Origin: Branchinecta lynchi
Taxonomy: Eukaryota > Arthropoda > Branchiopoda > Anostraca > Branchinectidae
Direction of reading: 5' to 3'
Length of the DNA: 64,000 nucleotides
Assembly (NCBI GenBank): GCA_023053575.1
Contig: JAKZAP010000001.1
Coordinates: 18,804,533-18,868,532 of the forward strand
Below the pieces are notes generated by a model. That model had not been told where the DNA came from and did not search any database. It saw nothing but the letters and a program-made list of their open reading frames with translations. Position numbers and translations under genes: made by a program. Position 1 is the stretch's first letter, and every line of letters begins with the position of its first letter. Below are positions 11,172-22,849 of this stretch, one piece after another.

Positions 11172-13521
11172 ATGGACTTTTCGAGGTCAGAAGTTGCGAA
11201 TAAGACAAGCAATCACCAGTGGACGCCAGGTTTGTTTAAACTTATTTCCGGCTTATTTTATATGTTGCTCGTCGAAACCGGCTGAAGTTTTTCTGTTAAG
11301 ATAGCTTGGTTATTTTGCATGTTTTTGCAGAATCTTACAAACTAGTTAAAGTTTTACCGTGTGTTCGAAGCTGTCATCTTTTGCCGTGACATCGTCAATC
11401 AGAACGTTGTTTATCGCTAAGAAAGCTTGTTTTGAGTAGACTAACACGAATATTCATGCAAGTAAGTGTCATGCGTGAGCCGACACTAAGTCGTATTTTT
11501 TTTTGCAGAAACAGCCGAGTTCTCAAGCCCTTCTCTGACTCCGCCGGCCACTCCAACCTTGCCTTCTGACTATCAGTCGGGACACTTCTCTTTCCCTGTT
11601 ATGTCGATGCAGCAACAGGCAATGCCTGCGGGAAACTTTGAGTCAATCCAGAAAGCGGCGCTTGCTGGCCTTCAAGCTTCAGGATTCTTCCCATCTCTGT
11701 TCTTACCTGGAGGCCTTCCCTTTTCCATTGGGAATTTGGGGCTTCCGTGCAACATGGCAGCAAATGAGAACCGATTCGAAGAATCAAGGGAATCGTCGGC
11801 GTTTAAACCTGTCATGTCGCCGTCTGGAACGTCCCAGCAGTTTGCCGAAGAAAAGAAAATAGACTTGTCAAAGAGCTCACCGACTCAGTACCCCAGCTCA
11901 AACTTCAACGCCCGAATGTTCGAAACCGCTGCAATGCTGCATGGTCTTGGAAAGCTCGATATGTCAGCGCTGGCTGCGGCTCGACTTAATATTGCTCATT
12001 GTGGGAAGCCGACGGAAGCACAAACATCCTCGTCGCATCCACAAAATCCGTCAGCTGACCTAGCGTCTTTACAACAGCGACTTCAAGGCTTGGGACCTCA
12101 GTACGGCCTTCCTTCACTTCTGATGAATCCGTGGCTTCGAGGTGCCGTAACTCCTTTCTACCCACCTCAATACGACCCAAGACTTTTCCGTGGACCGGGA
12201 AGAGCTTCCAGACCAAAAAAGCAATTCATTTGTAAATACTGCAACAGGCATTTCACGAAGTCGTACAACTTATTGATCCATGAGCGCACCCACACCGACG
12301 AACGTCCTTACTCCTGCGATATCTGTGGAAAAGCCTTCAGGAGGCAGGATCATTTGAGAGATCACAGGTGAGTTTCCTTTTTTTTTTCCTACTTTTCCCT
12401 TTTAACATTGTCACCAGTGTGATCCCTTGTAACCGTTTTACAGCCTTTCCTAGGCTTGCTCAGGATTTTCTGCTGAGCCCGACGCAAATCTGAAATTCAA
12501 TAGAGCTTCACCTTCTGCTTAATTGTCATGTTTTGTTTCTTCAGAGTGTCCACTGGGCGAGCAAGGGATGTTTGCTTTTTCACGGCGTATCGCGTTCGAC
12601 AGAAGTTGCCCAGACAGCGATTTTAAAAAAACTAAATCTAAAATTTTATTTATTTGTTTTTATCGTTTAATGTATAATTACATTATTTGTAATTCTTGTG
12701 ATAAAACTTCATTCTCATCTTCCGCGTTGAAAGTCATCTGCGGTATGTATCCTATGACCTTTTGGCCATGTTCTCATTGGAAAGCATGTACAAGTAAAAA
12801 TTCTTTAGTGAGAGAAATCTTCTTGTAGCCAAGCACCATACGGCTTTGTAATTATTACGATTTGCCTCTTTTACGAAGCAAGTATGGGTGTTGAATGACC
12901 GAAATACCTAAAGAGATTCCTCTAGCCATACCACATTTCTTGGAAGCAAAAAAAGGTAATTTATGGGTGAGCTGAGGACACCAACGCGCGGGCGGAGACG
13001 GCTTGTCTCAGTGGGCGACTTTACTAGTTATGCTAATACTGTTTTTCCTCGACAGATACATCCACTCGAAAGAAAAGCCATTTAAATGTGCCGACTGCGG
13101 AAAAGGATTCTGTCAATCACGCACCCTGGCTGTTCACCGCATTCTTCATCTTGAGGAATCACCACACAAGTGTCCAATCTGCTCCAAGACCTTCAACCAA
13201 AGATCAAACCTGAAGACCCACTTGTTGACGCATACGGACGTCAAGCCTCACGAGTGTAATAATTGTTTGAAAATGTTCAAGAAATCGGAAGAACTGTGCC
13301 AGCACATTGAGTCGCACACCGCAACAGACTGTGATGGTCAAACCAGGTTTACCTGTATCAAGCGTGTTGACGATGATGACACTGAGGCGATTAACGTCGA
13401 TGGTAACGAGACCAGTGATAGCGAGGTTGCCTCGTTGCCGGCCGAAGACGAAAAGAAAGTCAATCTGTTCGGCACCTTCCGGAAGTCTGGTTTCTCAATA
13501 GATGACATAATGCGTCGTTGA
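11172..13521 (+). CDS. odd-skipped family zinc-finger transcription factor (paralogue 2), complete, 3 exons
   Basis: Coding exons are 11172-11229, 11509-12367 and 13056-13521, giving 461 codons including TGA (460 residues). The ATG at 11172 gives 19 codons plus one base; donor CAG|GTTTGT joins acceptor TTTTGCAG|AA to make GAA in frame. The second intron splits an AG|A arginine codon inside finger 2 (donor CACAG|GTGAGT, acceptor CGACAG). Residues 1-258 are a Ser/Pro/Ala/Gln-rich region. Five C2H2 fingers follow at about 259-281, 287-309, 315-337, 343-365 and 371-393; fingers 1-3 contain family hallmarks such as [24 protein letters not shown] and [13 protein letters not shown]. The last ten residues, [10 protein letters not shown], form an eh1 Groucho-binding motif. 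Role from the family: nuclear DNA-binding repressor in segmentation, leg-joint or gut patterning. Orthology to a single fly gene (bowl, odd, sob) is not decided. Confidence 0.93.
11230..11508 (+). other. intron 1 of odd-skipped paralogue 2
   Basis: A 279-bp intron with GTTTGT at the donor and a T9 tract before GCAG at the acceptor. Joining the flanks keeps one frame with no stop from the ATG at 11172 into the long exon. This is why I prefer it over a non-ATG start at 11559. Confidence 0.75.
12368..13055 (+). other. intron 2 of odd-skipped paralogue 2 (splits finger 2)
   Basis: A 688-bp GT-AG intron with donor GTGAGT, a branch-like TGCTAAT near 13031 and the acceptor CGACAG. The phase-2 position in finger 2 is the same as in paralogue 1. 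The 101-codon ORF inside it (12523-12828) has no homology signature. Confidence 0.9.
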
Positions 13522-13810
13522 AGTTTCTTGTTTATTTACCCCTTCCCAGATCTCCTGTTAATCCACTTTTAAGTCATTTTCGCAAATTGTTTACACATAG
13601 GTGACGTTTTTATAGTGACAAGAAAGGCGTTTAGCCATTATTGTCAATTATACGTATTGTATCCGGCTTATCCCTTGTCGTTAACGATGGCCGCCTCCGT
13701 GAGTTCACCGTGCCATATACTTTGTAGCCGTTGTTGTCCGTGTTGTAACTTACCAGTGCAAATGACCATGTGAATCTGTAAATATGTCTATTCTCCACAA
13801 GTTGTGAAGT

Positions 13811-13816
13811 AATAAA
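13811..13816 (+). terminator. polyadenylation signal of odd-skipped paralogue 2
   Basis: AATAAA lies 290 bases after the stop codon, the first canonical hexamer on the sense strand. This implies a 3' UTR of roughly 310 bases. Confidence 0.65.
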
Positions 13817-14292
13817 TTAACTTTTAATCCAGCTTTCATGATCTGAAGTTCCATATTCCATAGTCGAGCTTAAACAGTTGATCTTGGAGTTGACTGCCAT
13901 TCCTTGTTACACTTGTTGATTCTGAGGCTTCGATTCCAGCGAATGTGTTATCAGGATGACGATAACAATAACACGGAATGTAGTTTCATTTTGTACGAGC
14001 GTGTCTACTGTTCTTCCAACGGTACTTTACCACGGATGAGTACCGATAAGGTTATCATATTTTGAAAAGTTATTATGGTAGTTGAAAGAACAAACATTTC
14101 GTTGCTGATGTCACAGAAAATTGAAGAGACGGTAAGGCGGCGCTGTTTTGTTTAATGGTATCAGGCATCTTCTTATTGACTAAGACCACCAGTTACTCCC
14201 GGATTCAGGTTCAAGCTTTGGGCAAAAGCAGATGAGCACAAGCGCAAGTTTTTGGAATCCCTTAACGTAAGTTACGGTATACGAGTGACTTC

Positions 14293-14402
14293 ATAAAGTT
14301 TGTCCATCCGTCTGTCTACTGGGATAACAACTTTCGAAGAGCCGAAATGTTTTGTTCAAACTTGTTGGATGGATCCCATAGACCCATATTTAGGAGTGGT
14401 TA
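14293..14402 (+). repeat. family A 5' fragment
   Basis: GTCCATCCGTCTGTCT, then GGGATAACAACTTTCGAAG and ATATTTAGGAGTGG match the 5' part of the full family A copies at 19307 and 28658. The rest is missing. Confidence 0.55.
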
Positions 14403-14660
14403 TAATAAATGAAGGCGACACAATTTGTTTTATTTAAGCTATGAGATCGTCATTCAAGAGTTCGTTTATAATCTTTGCTTAAGCCATGAGATCGCCATCT
14501 AAGAGTTCGTTTCGTTTTGCCGTAATCCACAAAGATTGGAACTCCAAAGCTAGCAATGAGATACACCATCTGATATTTTTTGTTCAACTGCAGCTAAGAG
14601 CGAAACGTGACGGAAGTATTCGAGAGTGGGAGTGAGAATAGGATGCTCGTCTAAAAAGCC

Positions 14661-15281
14661 AAGTTCCCACTGTCCAGTTTGCTGTACCCACTGCCCAGTT
14701 AATTGCCATTTTTTTCTTGCCAGCTTTTTTCTCCCGATTTTTCGTTTTGCTGCCCAGTTTTTCTGATAAAACTGAGTTTGATATTTACTGGCCATCAAAA
14801 AACGCTGGTCAGTTTTCTTCAAATCGCCGGCTTTTTCAGTAGGAAAAAATTTGTCAAAGATAAATAATTATGGAAATACTGAAGTTGACTGAAAGATAAA
14901 GTGGGGGGATAGCCATGCTGTACTGCTAGTTAACAGTTGTATGAGCTACCCTTGGCTCTGGGATTCATCCAGTGCGGACTACAAAAATCAAAGAAAACAA
15001 AACAAAAAACCATACCTAGCTCTTGTAGAGAGTGGACTTAGACATGCAGGGCTCGGTATTTCAAACGAAGAACTAGCAAACATTTTAAAAAGAAAATTTG
15101 ACTCACTGAAAGACACACAGATTTTGACTCACAGATTCGTGAGAAACGACACGACTAAGGGAAAATCTACAGTTCTTGTTGTTCACACCAGATTAAGCAG
15201 TGAGAACAAAAAAAAATGGCAGCTTTTAAAACTGGCCAGATTTTAAATCTGGCCAGCAAAATAACTGGGCAGTGGGAACTT
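14661..15281. mobile_element. foldback (terminal inverted repeat) element of about 620 bp
   Basis: The left arm AAGTTCCCACTGTCCAGTT continues through CTGCCCAGTTAATTGCCATT. The right arm reads AATGGCAGC, then AATAACTGGGCAGTGGGAA and CTT, its reverse complement with small gaps. The element contains the ORF at 14941-15246. A cargo or accessory gene between inverted arms is the layout of a cut-and-paste transposon derivative; no target duplication was identified. Confidence 0.6.
14941..15246 (+). pseudogene. MADF/Myb-like domain ORF remnant inside the foldback element
   Basis: A 101-codon ORF starting MSYPWLWDSSSADYKNQRKQ. The pattern of an aromatic Y-P-x-L-W-D followed by YKN and a basic stretch resembles the start of a MADF DNA-binding domain, a module found in the accessory protein of PIF/Harbinger transposons and in many arthropod factors. 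The second half (EELANILKRKFDSLKDT) could be its last helix, but the conserved central tryptophan is absent. It runs into the right inverted arm, so it is probably truncated. The call rests on pattern recognition only. Confidence 0.33.
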
Positions 15282-15691
15282 AGCTTGAGCAGCGAGCGGG
15301 GTATGCCTCTCAGATACGTCAGATCTTTTACTTTTGATCGCGGCACATTGCCACAGTCGAAGTACGTTCATAAACTTCTTGTTATAGGCTCTACAGATAG
15401 GTCTCGAAAAGTTTATTGGCAGTATCGGTCTGATTTATTTGAGGGTAGGCTATGATTTTTTTTAAGAGAGCAGGAATGCAAAAAGAAAAACGTAGGAGAA
15501 TTGGTGGCTGGACCAAGCAGGGGCGTCATTTGTGGTGGAGCCAGCTGCCCCCCTTGCCTTCCAAGGGGGCTCGAGCTACCGTTACCGCCACTCAGTATTT
15601 CCGTTCATGGCTAGACCAATTATTTATTACCTATGTATGTTCATTGTTCTACAACCCTTTCAGTGCCTCACTGCCGGTTGTTTTCCTTCAA

Positions 15692-15695
15692 CCCG

Positions 15696-15731
<36 letters not shown>

Positions 15732-15742
15732 ACTCTCTCAGC
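15692..15742 (+). repeat. (CT)n microsatellite
   Basis: A nearly pure CT run with occasional TT interruptions. It explains the serine/leucine ORFs in the same place. Confidence 0.9.
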
Positions 15743-15984
15743 TACCCAGCTACCCAACATATCCCGAAAAAATCAATTTCTCATCGAAATTGTGACATCT
15801 GGTTGCGTCGTATCAGTTGACCAAGGCACTCATGAAAGTTCAACTCTTTTTGATACGGGATAATGCGAGAGATGATGACTCGAGGATCGAACGTCTTTTA
15901 AGGCACGTTTGAGTCTGGGTCAGTTGTGGATCTGAAGTCTGAACTTGAAGAGAGAGATTTATCTTTGTAACATGGCGTAGAGTA

Positions 15985-16112
15985 TCACTTTATGATTTTT
16001 TCCTGGACACCTAAGGGCCCCTTGGAAATATTAGTGGAGCACCACCCCGGAGCAGAAAATATAAGAGTTGGAGGGGAGAGGGTCAGCAAACTTAACCGTT
16101 TAACCTCAGCTT
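15985..16112 (+). repeat. dispersed repeat family G, copy 1
   Basis: TTTATGATTTTTTCCTGGAC, GGGCCCCTTGG and GGAGAGGGTCAGCAAAC match the reverse complement of 53455-53600. It lies directly before a family A copy. It is non-coding. Confidence 0.5.
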
Positions 16113-16149
16113 GTTTATTTTGGAAAACGGTAAGAAAAGTTTTAAATCT

Positions 16150-17071
16150 ATTTTTGGGACCCCAAAACGTAAGTGGAGGGATACCTATGACATCGCAAAA
16201 GTGGTCCGTCCGTCTGTTAGCACGATACCTCCCGAAGGGATTAAGACTTTTTGATGTCACCTAGAACTCAGATGTTCTAGGTGTGAGGATTCTTTGGGTC
16301 AAGGGTGAGGTCAAGGTCGTAGATGTGCTCTGTAGCCGTACATTTAGGGGTGGGAGTTGAAATTAAGGGACAAACAAAATACTTTTAAACAGCTAATGTA
16401 ATAGTCGATTAGGGGTTAAGAAGACATGCTGAACACGATAGTGAAAACCATTTTCTTGCCGGATAAGTAGTTCGTCCGGAATCCGGCAAAAACGGGAAAG
16501 CTGGTTAGAACTAAAAGTCTTATTTGAAGTTGAGTAGATGTTCGATTACAGGGTAAGAAGACATGCTGAACACGATGATGAAGACCATTTTCTCGTCGGA
16601 CAACTTGTTCGCCCGGAATCCGGCCAAACCGGAAAATTTGTTAAAAGCGAAATTTGAAGTTAATTCGATGACAGATTTAGGGCTAAGAAAAGACGCTGAC
16701 TCTGTATATGACAATCATTTCTTACCCGGACATATAATTCGTCAGGAATCTGGTTGAGCCCGGAAATTTTATAAGTTAAAGTTTTAGTTTAAGTTCTCAG
16801 ATGTTCTTTATAGGGATAATGAGATACGCTGAATCCGTTTCTGAATTGTTCTTTTTTTGCTGGACAAGTAGTTTGCTCGGAATTCGGCCGACACCGGAAA
16901 TTTGGCAGAAGTAAAGCAGGAAGTTTTCGGTGAGTATCGTCAAAATAGATATGGCTTATAGAGGTATATCTGAAGTTGGTTTTCTCAGATGATTAGTGTG
17001 GCGAAGACAAGACCCAATTGTCTGGATCAAATATTTGATTTTTGGGATCCCATCGAAATCTTAGTTCTTGT
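16150..17071 (+). repeat. family A repeat, copy 1
   Basis: The head TTTTTGGGACCCCAAAACG and GGAGGGATACCTATGACATC is followed by several tandem units (each with a GCCGGATAAGTAGTTCG-like block, CCGGAATCCGGC, AAACCGGAAA and AGTTGATTAGATGTTCG). The tail is CCAATTGTCTGGATC, then GGGATCCCATCGAAA. It has no reading frame of its own. Confidence 0.75.
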
Positions 17072-18230
17072 CTACCTGGGTTGCAGCAAAGGCTACTCTG
17101 TTTCAGTTTTATTTCGGATGGTTTTTTACTCGGAAGGGTCGAGTTGAAGTATCGTCAAGTACCAGTTTTCAGTTAAATGTCTCAAATTGTTTGAAATTTG
17201 TCGGGACCAAATATTATGAGCTGACCTTTGTCCTTGCTTTCACTTGTGATGCAAACAGGCACTCAGATCAGAAAGAATTCCAGATTTTTTGCCTGCGGTG
17301 CCTTTTGTAGTCCGTATTGTTTACTTTCAGTTTGGGCTTACAGTTTTGGGGATGGGCCATTTTGAAACAAATTTTTTTTAAGGAAGATAGTTAAATTTTG
17401 CTAGAAAGCACGCAGATTAAAACAATTTAAAAAAAAAAGATTACAAAAAGATTAAAACAAAGTCCAAAGTCCATGGCAAATACATAAAAAATAAACACAA
17501 ACAACCAAAAATAATAATTTTTACAAGCACCTATCCCTGTGGGCTAGGGCTACCCTGAGGAACCTCGCCAACTATTTAATATTCATAAAACATAAAACTA
17601 TATATAATATTTGTAAAACATTCATAAAAAATAAAACTATATATAATATTCATAAAACATAAAACTTAATATTCCATAAAATAATATTTCCCATGATCCT
17701 ACACATTCATTCTTCCTCCAACCCTCTTTCATTTACTCAAAAAATGTATAACCGAAGTTCACTCAAAGTTTCGCATTCAAATGGTTCGGCGAAATCGAGA
17801 TTAGGAGACCAGCACAGCCTATAGCTCCCGCAGGACAATTGCGTTGCCGGCCAACTTCCTCTCCTTTACCGCCAAATCCAGGGCCGGATTAAACCCTGTG
17901 GAGGCCACTATAGACAGTCCAAACTTGGGGACCCCTTGCAAATTATCTCCTAGTAGTATGGATATTGTCGTCCGCGGACCCTCTAAAAGGAGCTGGGCCC
18001 ATGGGATATTTGATGATCTGAGAAAGTTAAAACCAGGCCCAGACACAGAAATCCAGGGTACCCCTTGGGATTAAAATAGTCAAGGACCGCTTTTTGGTAA
18101 TTGAGAAAAAAATACTTTAGCTACTTCTATTTTTTCTTATTTAACGTTCATTGTCTTTATAAAATAGACAAGCAAATCAAATTGGTAAGTACCAGCTATA
18201 GTTTTTTTTTTCACACACCATAAATTTTAC
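17072..18230. other. AT-rich intergenic DNA with a minus-strand LINE-like tail
   Basis: 17380-17700 is strongly A-rich. It includes AAAGTCCATGGCAAATAC and repeated TTCATAAAACATAAAACTAT blocks, which resemble the reversed tail of a LINE (compare GGGCCATGGC at 29717) plus a short degenerate tandem repeat. No gene was seen. Confidence 0.4.
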
Positions 18231-18232
18231 GT

Positions 18233-18440
18233 TCTCCTTCAGCCCAAGCTTACTGGGAAACATAGTAAACAATAGCTAAAAACGGAAAGTAAGCTACCAT
18301 CTTTGCCAGCGATATTTTCAGCGAATAAACGAACCTGCAATCACTTTCTTCCAGTCCAGCAGCCGCCTGATGCTGCCAAGAAGGGCCGAAACGTTGCTGT
18401 CAAATATCTTAGCTGACTTCCCATTGTTAAATTTTTACAT
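18233..18440 (+). repeat. foldback repeat family C variant, second copy
   Basis: CTTCAGCCCAAGCTTACTGG opens the unit, followed by AATAGCTAAAAACGGAAAG and AGAAGGGCCGAAACGTTGCT. It ends in GCTGACTTCCCATTGTTAAA, which is the inverse of the opening arm. Confidence 0.55.
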
Positions 18441-18899
18441 TTACCAATTCGGACCCTGACCTAGGATGGGACTCTAAGCAGCTGCCAAGGCCACTGATCA
18501 GAACACACCAAGTTTGGGATCTTACCGAGACCTTTGGTCTAGGTGAGGGCGCCAGCTTACATTGTGCCTATCGCCGAGGCAGAGGGATTGTATTGGGGTG
18601 AAGATTTACTTCGTGGTTGTAGCGACATCGTTGCGAAGAATCCAGTCAGCATTCTGTCCACGTTCTGGTTATCCCACTACAGTCTTAATAAGAATTTGGT
18701 AAACGTTAGGCCAGTGCTTAATGAAGTCTTAGAGATGGTTGTCCATAGGATGTAGCATGCTGTTTCGCTGAGGTTTCTTTTTTTCTATAAACAAAAATTA
18801 AAACGATTTCCGATATTTCAGACATCTAGATCAATAGGATATTAGTCAATAGGGTGCTCGTTTTTTTTTAACCTCTTCTGGCTCTCTTACCCTAAACAT

Positions 18900-19175
18900 T
18901 AAAGATAGTCCAAGTTTTTCAGTCCCTCAGAAGTTCTGTCCGTCCCTCGGTCCCGATTTCTTAAATGAAGGTACTTTCGTGATACGTACTTATCGACTGT
19001 ATTCAGTAATAAATCCGGATTCGGCTCGAACCCAGATTTGACATCATTCAGCTGTCCGACCCGATCAGCCATGGACGGGGGGAGGGGGGGGGGGGGTCCA
19101 GTGATCCGATAAAGTTAGATCTTCTAGATAGCAAGCGCACAAGCCCTACATTTATAGGTTCCAGGAATTGCGGGG
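18900..19175 (+). repeat. family B fragment with G-run
   Basis: TCTGTCCGTCCCTCGGTCCC and a run of G at 19077-19096 followed by TCCAGTGATCCGATAAAG resemble the head and core of family B. It is degenerate. Confidence 0.4.
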
Positions 19176-19306
19176 GGAGCATACACAAATTCTGAACGTT
19201 AGGAAACGTTTGGGCTCATATGCCTATGCTGGGTTACTACGCCCTGGAGAAGGGCACATTACCCCCATGATAATGGGTTGAATTGAAAATCTGAAATGAA
19301 TAATAG

Positions 19307-20921
19307 TTTTTGGGATCCCAAAACGTAAGTGGCGGGATACCTATGACATAGCAAAATGTCCGTCTGTCCATCTGTCTGTGAGCACGATAACTCTCGAAGG
19401 CAATGAGATATTTTGATGAAACTTGGTGTGAGGATTCGTTGGGTCAAGGGTGAGGTCAAGTTCGCAGATGGGCTCTGTAGCCCTACATTTAGGGGTGGGG
19501 AGGGGGTTCAGCTTAAGGGGCAATAAAATATTTTTAAACAGATAATGTGATAGTCGATTGTGGGGTAAGAGGACATGCTGAACACCATGGTGAAACAACT
19601 TTGTCATAGAACAATTAGTTCGCCCGGAATCCGGCCCAAACCGGAAAGTTTGTTAAAAGAAAAAGTTTTATTTGAAGTTGATTAGATGTTCGATTTAGGG
19701 GTAGGAAAACTTCCTGGTGAAAACCATTTTTCGCCGGACAAGTTGTTAGCCTGGAATTCGGCCAAAACCGGAAAGTCTGCTTAAAGTAAAAGTTTTATTT
19801 GGAGTTGGTTAGATGTTTGATTTAGGAGTAAGAAGACATGCTGAATACTTATGTGATACAAATTTTCTACCCAGACAAGTAGTTCGCCCGGAATACGGTC
19901 AAAATCAGAAAATTGTTAAAAGCTAAAGTTTTATTTCTAGTTGATTAGATATCCGATTTCGGGGTAAGAACAGATGCTGAATCCGTGTATTATAATCATT
20001 TTTTACCAGGACCTATAGTTCGACCGGAATCCGGCTGGAGCCGGAAAATTTGTTAGAAGATAAATTTTTATTTGAAGTTGATTAGATGTTCAGTGTTGGG
20101 GAAAGCAGATACGGGAAAGCAGTTCGTTTTTCAGCTTTCTTTTTTCGCCGGACACGTAGTTCCGGAATTCGGCCGAAACCGGGAAATTGGCAGGAAGTTT
20201 TTGTCAAAACAGATATGACTTATAGGGGTAAACACACACTGAATCAATATCTGAACTTGGTTTTCTCAGCCGAATAGCTATTTGGCCTTAGTCTGCGAGC
20301 TTCATACACTACTTGCTTTGGCTACCTATCACGAGACAAAAATTTCAAGACAAATTTTCGCGAGACAAGTCAGTCAAGTGGCAATTTTTCACAACACAAA
20401 TCACCAGAAGACAAATTATCACGAAGCAAATCTTGTTCAAGACAAATTTCCGTGAGACAAACCGGCATAAAGACTTTCTATAAATTTCAGCGACTGATTT
20501 TATTTGATCTGTTCACACACACAAAACTAAACGAAAACACAAAGTAGGAAATTATATGTAAACAAATCAAATGTCGGAGAACAGGGATGCCTGATTAAAC
20601 TCTTCCAAATTCATGGAATTGTCCAGGAGCCGATCTTTCACTTGCTGCAGTTTCAGATACTTTTCAACGAGCTACTCAACTAGTATGGACTGCAGTTCCT
20701 GCTCTTGCAGTTTTCACCATTTTGAACTGGATTGGGTTGACATTAGTTGCGTTTTTTGCCGTCATCCAGTTAACCGACCTACAAGATTTTCCACTAATTT
20801 TAATAGTAAAATGTTCAAGGAGTGTGCTGCTGAAGACTGGATTTGGCGAAGACAGGACCCAATTGTCTGGATCAAATATTTGAATTTTTGGGATCCCATC
20901 GAAACCTTTGATCTTGTTTAA
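19307..20921 (+). repeat. family A repeat, copy 2, with a 500-bp insertion
   Basis: The head TTTTTGGGATCCCAAAACG and the tail ATTTTTGGGATCCCATCG bound this copy. Tandem units with CCGGAATCCGG lie between. Compared with copy 3, about 500 bases (roughly 20299-20798) interrupt the stretch between TTTGGCCTTAGTCTG and AATAGTAAAATGTTCAAGG. Confidence 0.75.
20328..20462 (+). repeat. short degenerate tandem repeat (AGACAAATTTTC-like)
   Basis: Six or more copies of a motif close to CACGAGACAAATTTTC lie in the insertion within family A copy 2. They are irregularly spaced and non-coding. Confidence 0.6.
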
Positions 20922-21754
20922 CCAGATTTGTATTGATGATAATTTGCGCTTGCTGCAGGGCACGGTGCCCGAACGTTGGAGCGCCCAAAATTTTAGGATT
21001 TCTGTTCCACTGGGATGGGGGGCTGGAAGTTTGGTAGAGCTAGTAAGCGTCAGCAAATGGATGGATCGGGGCATAACCTGCAAGGTGGGCTCAAACCATA
21101 TACCCTAGCCTGGCAGATTAGCACTGGTCGAGGGACCAGGTTTTGCTTAGTAATTCCTGCTGACGTTCACCATTTAAATTATCCAATATTTCTTAGTGAT
21201 AAGTAAAATGCATTCTCTATTCGGGAATCATGGTTTTCTCACAAATATGTTCTGGTAGAGGGGTCCGATGGGGCTTGGATCCCGTATTGTCAGAAGTTTA
21301 GTAACACATAACACGTGGTCGCGCGTCCTTGTGTTAAATATTATATTGGATGCCAAGGATACTTATATAACCCTTGTGTCATGTTTCGAGACAAAACCTC
21401 TGTCATGGCCTTTAATTTTTTTTACTTTTTTTTTCGCGAAAAGACAACATAGCAAAGGATCTTAATAGATATAATCTCTCAAAGTTTAACACAAGGGTGT
21501 GTAAATATGTTTTACTGTAAGTGTGTTTACTGTAAATATATTTTACTGTAAATATCTTTTACCTGTTATCAAACTTCTGAATGCATTTACTTCAATAACT
21601 TCCTGAACGTGCAGATCGTGTTGGAAATTGGAAGATCACGATTTTCGTTTGCGGGTGGAAACCGACCCTTGTGGGAGTATTTGCGGAACTCGGCAAAATG
21701 TTGGAAGAGAACTTCTAGATGGATTAGGAAACGTGAAGTGAAAGATGAGAAGTA
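20922..21754. other. intergenic DNA, no recognised gene
   Basis: Nothing supported on either strand. A short TTTACTGTAAATAT-type tandem lies near 21507-21560. Confidence 0.4.
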
Positions 21755-21937
21755 ACTGCGAGAAACGGATACGTCAGCTTAGTTTTATTCGATCGGTATT
21801 TTCGCCATTCTTCGCAAGTGTCCTCTTCAAGCAAAGGTTAGTTTTCTAGCTTGAGCCTAAAGAGAACCCTTGTCAAGAAGGGCCGAAATATCGCTCGAAC
21901 AAAACTCATCTGCCGTATCCGTTCAGCGCAATCAAAT
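21755..21937. mobile_element. family C MITE with inverted ends
   Basis: AAACGGATACGTCAGCTTAG near the left and CATCTGCCGTATCCGTT near the right are inverted copies. The centre has AGAAGGGCCGAAATATCGCT. The ends match 26524, 51188 and 60413. Confidence 0.55.
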
Positions 21938-22249
21938 ACGTGTATGTTTGTTTCTTTTTATCATCTGGATTTACTGCTTTATTCGAAGCTCAGTGTAATT
22001 TTTTATTTCCTATTTTTTGACTGCGCTATTTCCCGTTCCAAGCTCCCGTCCCCATGAAATTTCATCATCATATGATTTTTTTTGTCAGCTTCGGCTAAAG
22101 GAATATTCATGCGAAGCGAAAGGGGGGAATGGAAGATTCTTTCATTATTTGATACCAGCTCTGCCCTAAATTTGCTGTATTTTCCCGCATGGACCCGCTC
22201 ACTTTTTGGGGTCCCACACCTACATATCTGTACATATATTTTCTGGCCG

Positions 22250-22352
22250 AATAGTAACACAAATTTTTGTTGTGTTTTATTTCTTTTTATTATTTTACAT
22301 ACTCCGGTTTTGGAAATGGCGGGTCAGAAATAAATTATTCACTTACTTATCT
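22250..22352 (+). mobile_element. LINE 3' tail
   Basis: ACTCCGGTTTTGGAAATGG, then CGGGTCAGAAATAAATTATT and CACTTACTTATC match the tails at 23300 and 33840. Only the 3' UTR end is present. Confidence 0.5.
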
Positions 22353-22676
22353 ATAGATGGCACGCGGGTATAAGTGTTCAGATGCTTGGTGCATACAAAT
22401 ACAACATGATACAATGAACTATTACAGTGGCTCAGACCTCAAAATAGTGCAAGTGCCGTATGAGTTGTAAGGGCTTGTTTGCTTTTGCTCTTCTCGAGAC
22501 TGTAGTGGCTATGACCTGAATAGTAGTGACCACATTATGGACTTAAGTTGCGAGGCATAATGACATTATTTTATTTGCCCATTTGCCTGTCGACTTCTCT
22601 CAGCAATTCCCTGGATTTTCTTTGGATATTGTTCTGGGTCGTCTGGCTGCCTTGCGTTTGCTTAGTTATCCCTTGC

Positions 22677-22849
22677 CAGGCCTTTATCCAGGAATTAATT
22701 TCGGGGGGGGGGGGGGGGTGCCTGCGGGTCGGACAAAAAAGTACAAAAAGACATAGATCAGAGGGAAAAGCCTATACAAATTATTGTTTTTGTATGTTTT
22801 TTTTGGGGGGGGGAGGGGTCAACCCCCTACCCCCCTGGATACGGCCCAG
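22677..22849. mobile_element. hAT MITE, copy 1
   Basis: Ends CAGGCCTTTATCCAGG and CCTGGATACGGCCCAG are inverted repeats of the hAT type (CAG start). Flanks TCCCTTGC (22669-22676) and TACCTTGC (22850-22857) match in 7 of 8 bases, as expected for the 8-bp hAT target duplication. Long G-runs sit at both inner edges. The centre has AAAGACATAGATCAGAGGGA. Confidence 0.8.

Noticed and set aside
11559..11561. Start of odd-skipped paralogue 2 at 11559
   Set aside because: The codon is TTG. The frame is open upstream to a splice acceptor, and joining it to the exon with ATG at 11172 keeps the frame.
12523..12828. 101-codon ORF
   Set aside because: It lies within intron 2 of odd-skipped paralogue 2 and has no recognisable domain.
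14941..15455. Extension of the MADF-like frame with the following 79-codon ORF (15216-15455) as one gene
   Set aside because: They are in different frames, and the second begins in the right inverted arm and ends outside the element without a domain.
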